From JBDKTK01 sp039680225 (GTDB taxonomy: Bacteria; Desulfobacterota; Syntrophia; Syntrophales; UBA4778), in assembly GCA_039680225.1 (NCBI GenBank), contig JBDKTK010000360.1, forward strand, positions 1 to 25,565: a stretch of DNA of 25,565 nt, read 5' to 3'. Shown in pieces: positions 20,887-25,565 of this stretch. The notes beneath the pieces are model-generated. The model did not search any database and was not told where the DNA came from. It was given only the letters and a program-made list of their open reading frames with translations. The position numbers were made by a program, and so were the translations under genes. Each line of letters opens with the position of its first letter. The stretch's first letter is position 1.

Positions 20887-22923
20887 ATGAGCGCTGAAGG
20901 GATGGACAGACCGGAGACAGACCTGATGATGGAAATCGAATCCCTGCGTTTGCGCGTGGCTGAACTGGAAAACGCGGAAACGGCTCTGCAAAAGGACGGC
21001 AGGCAGCTTGCGGACATCATAAATTTCCTTCCCGATGCCACCCTTGTCATTGACATGGGCGGCCGGGTAATCGCCTGGAATCTCGCCATGGAGAATATGA
21101 CCCGCATCAAAGCTGAACACATGCTGGGCAAAGGCGGATATGAGTACGCGCTCCCGTTCTACGGAGAGAAAAGGCCGATCCTGATCGACCTCGCGCTTCA
21201 TTATGACGAGTCGCTGCGCGGGAGCTACACTGATCTTAAGAAGCAGGGGGAAATCCTCAGCGGAGAGGCCTATACGCCCAATCTGAAGGCAAATTACTCC
21301 CCCCACATCTATGCAACGGCTTCGGTGCTGCGCGGTCCCGGGGGGGAAATCACCGGCGCAATCGAATGCTTCCGGGACAATACGGAACGCAAGGAGCTGG
21401 AAGAGAAGCTGATCCGGTCGGAAAAGAAATACCGCGATCTGGTGGACAACTTTCCGATCGGCGTCTACCAGACGGATATAACGGGGACCCTGAATTTTGC
21501 CAACAAGGCGTTTGCCGATATTTTTGAATACGGCTCGGCTGAAGAAATGTTCTCAATCGACGTCGCAAAGCTGTACAGAGACGAGGAGGACCGCAAAAGG
21601 ATTGTCCGGACCCTGATCAGGGAAGGCAGAGTAAATCAGCACGAAACAGTGGCGCTGACAAAAAAAGGCGTGCCGAAACAGATCCTGATAAGCGCTGTCC
21701 TTGACGGCAGTCTCATAACCGGCACCGTCATGGATATTACAGCCCGCAAACGTGTCCTGGAAGACAATGCAAAGCTGCAGGCCCAGCTGCTGCGCGCCCA
21801 GAAGATGCAGGCAGTAGGAACTCTGGCGGGCGGTATCGCCCACGACTTCAACAATATATTGATGGGCATTCAGGGCAATACGGATTTGATGCTGTATCAC
21901 CTGCCGCCGAATGATCCCCGATATCTGAGATTGAGAAACATTGAAGATTTGGTTGAGAGCGGCTCCAACCTGACCAGACAGTTGCTCGGTTTTGCGCGCG
22001 GCGGCAAGTACGAAGTCCAGCCCACGGACATAAACGACATAATCGAAAAAAGCATTTCAATTTTCAGCCGCACCAATAAGGGGATAGAGATAAGCAAGCG
22101 CTATGTCGACCCCGTCTGGATAGTGGAGGCGGACCGGGGGCAGATAGAGCAGGTGTTTCTGAATATATTCATCAATGCCGGGCAGGCCATGCCGGGAGGC
22201 GGCAATTTGCGGGTGGAGACCCGCAATGTCCTGAATCCGGAAAACGACAAGGGATCGTTCATAATTGCACCGGGGAAATACGTCGGAATCTCCGTGGAAG
22301 ACACGGGAATCGGCATGGATGAAAAAATCATCGACAGGATCTTTGACCCGTTCTTCACGACAAAGGGTCCCGGCAGGGGGACCGGCCTCGGCCTGGCTTC
22401 GGCTTACGGCATTATAAAAAACCACGGGGGATATATACTGGCGAGAAGCGAACCCGGCAGGGGGTCGACCTTTACAATTTACCTGCCCGCATGGGAGGGA
22501 GAGGTCTGTCCGAAAGATGCCCGCGGGGACAATTCGCTTTCTTCGGGAAAGGAGACAGTCCTTGTCGTTGATGACGAAAGAACGATTGCGGTGTTGACAA
22601 AAGAAATGCTGGAGAGCCTTGGATACCGTGTCATTGTCGCGGGCGGCGGCCAGGAAGCGGTTTCAGCCTATGCGGGGAGAACCGGGAAAATCGACCTTGT
22701 CATCCTTGACATGGTGATGCCGGGAATGTCCGGTGAGAAGACTTTTGAAGCCCTGCAGAGAATAGATACTAAAGTGAAAGTGATGCTGGCCAGCGGCTTC
22801 AGCATGGATGACCGGACCCAGCATCTCATGGAATCGGGTTGTCTGGGTTTCATTCAGAAACCTTTCAGGATGAGCGAACTGTCAAACAAGGTCCGGGAAT
22901 TCCTGGATATTGATAATGAATAA
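20887..22923 (+). CDS. PAS-PAS hybrid sensor histidine kinase with receiver
   Basis: A 678-aa cytoplasmic hybrid kinase. In order: a short coiled coil; PAS 1 with LPDATLVIDMGGRVIAWNLA and GKGGYEYALPFY (nearly the PAS 2 of the preceding regulator); and PAS 2 with GVYQTDITGTLNFANKAFADIF. HisKA follows with His 319 in GGIAHDFNNILMGI. The HATPase domain has N430 in INAGQAMPGGG, DTGIGMD, FDPFFTTK and GTGLGLASAYGI. A C-terminal receiver carries D608 in LVILDMVMPGMSG and a QKPF lysine. The frame is open back to a TTG at 20710, but that extra part looks non-coding; 20887 (AAGAG upstream) is my choice, 20848 or 20902 being possible. No membrane helix is seen. The chemoreceptor gene starts 29 bp downstream. 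Confidence 0.9.
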   Translation: MSAEGMDRPETDLMMEIESLRLRVAELENAETALQKDGRQLADIINFLPDATLVIDMGGRVIAWNLAMENMTRIKAEHMLGKGGYEYALPFYGEKRPILIDLALHYDESLRGSYTDLKKQGEILSGEAYTPNLKANYSPHIYATASVLRGPGGEITGAIECFRDNTERKELEEKLIRSEKKYRDLVDNFPIGVYQTDITGTLNFANKAFADIFEYGSAEEMFSIDVAKLYRDEEDRKRIVRTLIREGRVNQHETVALTKKGVPKQILISAVLDGSLITGTVMDITARKRVLEDNAKLQAQLLRAQKMQAVGTLAGGIAHDFNNILMGIQGNTDLMLYHLPPNDPRYLRLRNIEDLVESGSNLTRQLLGFARGGKYEVQPTDINDIIEKSISIFSRTNKGIEISKRYVDPVWIVEADRGQIEQVFLNIFINAGQAMPGGGNLRVETRNVLNPENDKGSFIIAPGKYVGISVEDTGIGMDEKIIDRIFDPFFTTKGPGRGTGLGLASAYGIIKNHGGYILARSEPGRGSTFTIYLPAWEGEVCPKDARGDNSLSSGKETVLVVDDERTIAVLTKEMLESLGYRVIVAGGGQEAVSAYAGRTGKIDLVILDMVMPGMSGEKTFEALQRIDTKVKVMLASGFSMDDRTQHLMESGCLGFIQKPFRMSELSNKVREFLDIDNE

Positions 22924-22952
22924 CCAAATTTGCAGAAAAAAAGGAGTCTGAA

Positions 22953-24878
22953 ATGGCAAGATTGTCTTTTGCGAAGGGCGGATTGAGGACAAAAATGATG
23001 GTCGGCGCATGCCTGATGGCGGTCATTCCTGTCGCTGTGCTGGGGGCCATTGCCGTGTTCAACGCCAAATCAACCATCGAAACGGAAGCGGAACAGCAGA
23101 TCGCAATGATTTCGAAGAGCATCTCAGATATGGTGGACGGCGTAATGACCTCGGAATCCAACGCAATAGCCACTCTTGCTCAAGGGGATGCAGTCATCCA
23201 GGCCGCAAAAGAAGCAAACGCCGGCGGCGAAACACGCAGGATCGCATTTCTGCAGAATGAACTCGCCAAGGTTCAGTCCGTTTTGAAAGACCGGTATGAA
23301 TTTATAGTTTTATTAGGAAAAGACGGAATCTCCTTTACCGACAGCGTGAACGGCGCGTCGAAAGGCATCAGCGCCGCCGACCGGGACTACTTCAAAAAAG
23401 GCATGCAGGGCCAGTCCAGTATGGATGCTGTCGTCATCTCAAAGAAATCCAATGAGCCCGTCTGCTCGATAGCGCATCCGATCAGAGGGGAAAACGGACA
23501 AGTCATAGGAGTGATTTCGGGACTTATGAAGGTCTCCTTCCTTACATCGAAAATAAATGAAATAAAACTGGGCAAAACAGGGTATGCGTATATGATCGAC
23601 AAGCAGGGCATCGTCATCGTCTATCCGGACCCGAAACAGGTCCTGCAGCTTAATCTCGCCAAGGAGCAGGGGATGGAGAAAGTTATGGGCAGAGCCACTG
23701 CCGGCGAGTCCGGGATCCAGGAATATTCATACAAGGGGGTCCATAAATACGCCGGGTTTGCCCCTGTAAAAACAAACGGCTGGAGCGTTGTGACAGCCAT
23801 TCCCTCCAGCGAGTTGCTTCAGTCCGTCCATACCACAAGGAATATTATTGTTTTTGGAGTAATTTTCTTTGCCGCAATCGCGGTCGTAACTGCCTTTTTC
23901 GCAGCGCGAGCCGTTGCGGTCCCCATCCAGGGGGCGGTTGAAAAGTTAAACGCCGGTTCAGACCAGATCGCTTCGGCCTCCGGACAGGTTTCTTCAGCCA
24001 GCCAGAGCCTGGCAGAGGGGGCTTCCGAGCAGGCGGCGGCCATAGAGGAGATGTCTTCCTCCATGGAGGAGTTGTCGTCCATGACAAGGCAAAATGCCGA
24101 TAATTCCGACACCGCAAAGAGTCTGATGGCGGAAGCCAGGGTCATTGTCGGCAAGGTCAACCAGCAGATCGAAAGCATGACCGCTGCCATAGGCGAAATA
24201 ACCAAGTCCAGCGAGGAAACGGGAAAAATCATAAAGACGATAGATGAGATCGCCTTTCAGACAAACCTCCTGGCCCTGAATGCAGCTGTGGAGGCTGCCA
24301 GGGCCGGAGAGGCGGGGTCCGGTTTCGCCGTTGTGGCCGATGAAGTCCGCAACCTGGCAATGAGGGCTGCGGAAGCCGCAAAAAATACGTCTTCCCTGAT
24401 TGAAAATACAATCAAGGTTGTCAAAGAGGGCGGTCAGATTACAGAGGCCACCCGGGAAGGATTCAAAGAGAACGTGGAAATCGCCATGAAAGTCGGCAAC
24501 CTTGTTGACGAGATTGCCGCTGCTTCATCCGAGCAGGCGCAGGGCATCGAACAGATTAACAAGGCCATCCATGAAATGGACAAGGTCGTGCAGCAAAATG
24601 CGGCCAATGCGGAAGAATCCGCGAGCGCTTCCGAAGAGCTGAATTCTCAGGCTTTTGCAATGCGGGATATTGTCGGGGAACTCGTGCAGGTTGTGGGGGG
24701 CAACGGCGATACCTCAGCTAAATCCATGATGTCGCAAAGAATAGCAGGACGCCTGTTTGACCACGGGAAAGCGCCCGGTAAACCCATTCAACTGCCGGGC
24801 ACCAGGAAGACAGGGGGCGGCGAGGTCAGGCCGGACCAGGTGATCCCCTTTGACGAATCAGAGTTCAGGGAATTTTAG
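22953..24878 (+). CDS. methyl-accepting chemotaxis protein with Cache sensor
   Basis: A 641-aa transmembrane chemoreceptor. Helix 1 is about residues 14-36. A periplasmic Cache-type sensor (about 40-290) has DRDYFKKGMQGQSSMDAVV, IRGENGQVIGVISG and KTGYAYMIDKQGIVIVYPD. Helix 2 is about 295-317, and the cytoplasmic signalling domain contains the conserved tip IDEIAFQTNLLALNAAVEAA (about 430-450). After helix 2 only one amphipathic segment (PIQGAVEKLNAGSDQI) precedes the coiled coil, so a full HAMP seems missing. The tail ends VIPFDESEFREF, with no NWETF-type pentapeptide. AAGGAG precedes the ATG. It is 29 bp downstream of the hybrid kinase and probably co-transcribed. Cache domains of this kind often bind small organic acids or amino acids; the ligand is unknown. 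Confidence 0.94.
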   Translation: MARLSFAKGGLRTKMMVGACLMAVIPVAVLGAIAVFNAKSTIETEAEQQIAMISKSISDMVDGVMTSESNAIATLAQGDAVIQAAKEANAGGETRRIAFLQNELAKVQSVLKDRYEFIVLLGKDGISFTDSVNGASKGISAADRDYFKKGMQGQSSMDAVVISKKSNEPVCSIAHPIRGENGQVIGVISGLMKVSFLTSKINEIKLGKTGYAYMIDKQGIVIVYPDPKQVLQLNLAKEQGMEKVMGRATAGESGIQEYSYKGVHKYAGFAPVKTNGWSVVTAIPSSELLQSVHTTRNIIVFGVIFFAAIAVVTAFFAARAVAVPIQGAVEKLNAGSDQIASASGQVSSASQSLAEGASEQAAAIEEMSSSMEELSSMTRQNADNSDTAKSLMAEARVIVGKVNQQIESMTAAIGEITKSSEETGKIIKTIDEIAFQTNLLALNAAVEAARAGEAGSGFAVVADEVRNLAMRAAEAAKNTSSLIENTIKVVKEGGQITEATREGFKENVEIAMKVGNLVDEIAAASSEQAQGIEQINKAIHEMDKVVQQNAANAEESASASEELNSQAFAMRDIVGELVQVVGGNGDTSAKSMMSQRIAGRLFDHGKAPGKPIQLPGTRKTGGGEVRPDQVIPFDESEFREF

Positions 24879-24962
24879 CTGTCCCGGCAATGACGGAGCC
24901 TGGCTGAGGAAGCGCCCGTCAGGGAGAATGGAAATTTAATTCATGAATTATCGGAGTGACTG

Positions 24963-25376
24963 ATGAGGTCGGGGGAGATTAATGAGGTCGATGAGCTTTT
25001 AAAAATCATGCTCGAGACCCGCAGGGAAATAAATATGGCAACGAGCGAATTATTTTCTTCCAACCACATCCGGCTCGCGGCAGAGCCTTTAAGCTATATC
25101 GTTTATGCTGTATGGGGCATCAGGAATAACGGAAACCTGACAAGTGACCAGAAGGCTATAAATGAGAATATCGAGTCTCTAATTACAAGGTTGTCAGCAT
25201 CGTTAAAATTAGATCTCTTAGGGCCTTCGCAGAAATACGCTATTCAATACATCCTGAGAGACCTTATAATCGCAAAGCTTATCTTCATGACAGAGATGCT
25301 TAAAGAAACAATCAAAGGTGTAAATGAAATTGACAGCCCCGCTCTTCAAAATCTGGAGCCGTTCGGCCATGCCTAG
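24963..25376 (+). CDS. small helical protein of unknown function
   Basis: A 137-aa protein with no signal peptide or membrane helix that I can see; no family is recognised. It is predicted mostly helical from its pattern: EINEVDELLKIMLETRREIN, EPLSYIVYAVWGIRNNG, AINENIESLITRLSASLKL, and a long LRDLIIAKLIFMTEMLKETI. A GGAG sequence lies 6 bp before the ATG. It starts 84 bp after the chemoreceptor with no terminator between, so co-transcription is likely. Base composition is more AT-rich than the upstream genes. A role alongside the chemoreceptor is only a guess from position. Confidence 0.7.
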   Translation: MRSGEINEVDELLKIMLETRREINMATSELFSSNHIRLAAEPLSYIVYAVWGIRNNGNLTSDQKAINENIESLITRLSASLKLDLLGPSQKYAIQYILRDLIIAKLIFMTEMLKETIKGVNEIDSPALQNLEPFGHA

Positions 25377-25565
25377 ATAAAGACGGGTTTTCCCGGGGCG
25401 GATCCGGGAGGGAGTGGTCAAAACAGAGGATACAATGTTCTAACCGTAATTATGGTGAGCCGGCATATTAATTTCAGATATTTATTAATTGCAGATCTCT
25501 TCACACAAACGACTTAAGTTGTTGAGCTTCATTCGTCTTCGATTCTGTTTAGATTCTGATGAGGT

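Noticed and set aside
1..25565. tRNA, rRNA, CRISPR arrays, insertion sequences or prophage genes
   Set aside because: No cloverleaf, rRNA-like stretch, regularly spaced repeats, transposase or phage protein was recognised on reading both strands.

Overview
The window looks like an interior piece of a Gram-negative, anaerobic-type bacterial chromosome, most plausibly Desulfobacterota (the former Deltaproteobacteria, Syntrophales-like). This placement is an inference. It rests on a complete outer-membrane lipid transport (Mla) operon, a PEP-CTERM protein, PAS-LuxR and PAS-hybrid-kinase paralogues, a DUF362 protein, a 4-hydroxybutyryl-CoA dehydratase-like protein, and moderately GC-rich codon use with AT-richer gaps. 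I saw no tRNA, rRNA, CRISPR array, IS element or phage gene.

Region 1 (1-5063) is an Mla operon, all on the + strand: mlaE (cut by the window edge), mlaF, mlaD, mlaC, mlaA, then an outer-membrane beta-barrel whose start codon overlaps the mlaA stop. mlaF carries a C-terminal extension that reads as a degenerate GGDEF domain. No separate mlaB (STAS) gene is present.

Region 2 (5129-9877) is a set of mostly single genes bounded by strong, often bidirectional terminators: a small conserved exported protein (-), hisF (+), a PaaI-type thioesterase and a SplB-like radical SAM protein (both -), a SYLF-domain lipoprotein (+) and a nitroreductase (-). The 416-bp gap at 8079-8494 holds a 40-codon ORF with an excellent ribosome binding site, possibly the decayed 5' end of a methyltransferase gene.

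Region 3 (9878-14785) holds a short gene remnant or small ORF, a 4-hydroxyphenylacetate 3-hydroxylase / 4-hydroxybutyryl-CoA dehydratase family protein with altered cluster ligands, a Cys-rich DUF362 protein (-), a cytidylate-kinase-like protein and a PEP-CTERM protein broken by a one-base frameshift.

Region 4 (14785-19072) looks like a dispersed Cpx-type envelope-stress locus: a CpxA-like sensor kinase (-), an unrecognised protein made of two tandem A-B repeat units, a Spy/CpxP-like periplasmic protein and an OmpR/CpxR-type response regulator. The gaps before the kinase/repeat gene pair, before the Spy-like gene and before the regulator all contain paired GTAAA-like pentamers with exactly 5-bp spacing, resembling CpxR boxes. 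This is the strongest candidate for a little-described system here.

Region 5 (19314-25376) is a sensory block: a PAS-PAS-LuxR regulator, a PAS-PAS hybrid histidine kinase sharing one distinctive PAS domain with it, a methyl-accepting chemotaxis protein that appears to lack a full HAMP domain, and a small helical protein of unknown function. The last 189 bases (25377-25565) show no gene or clear terminator.
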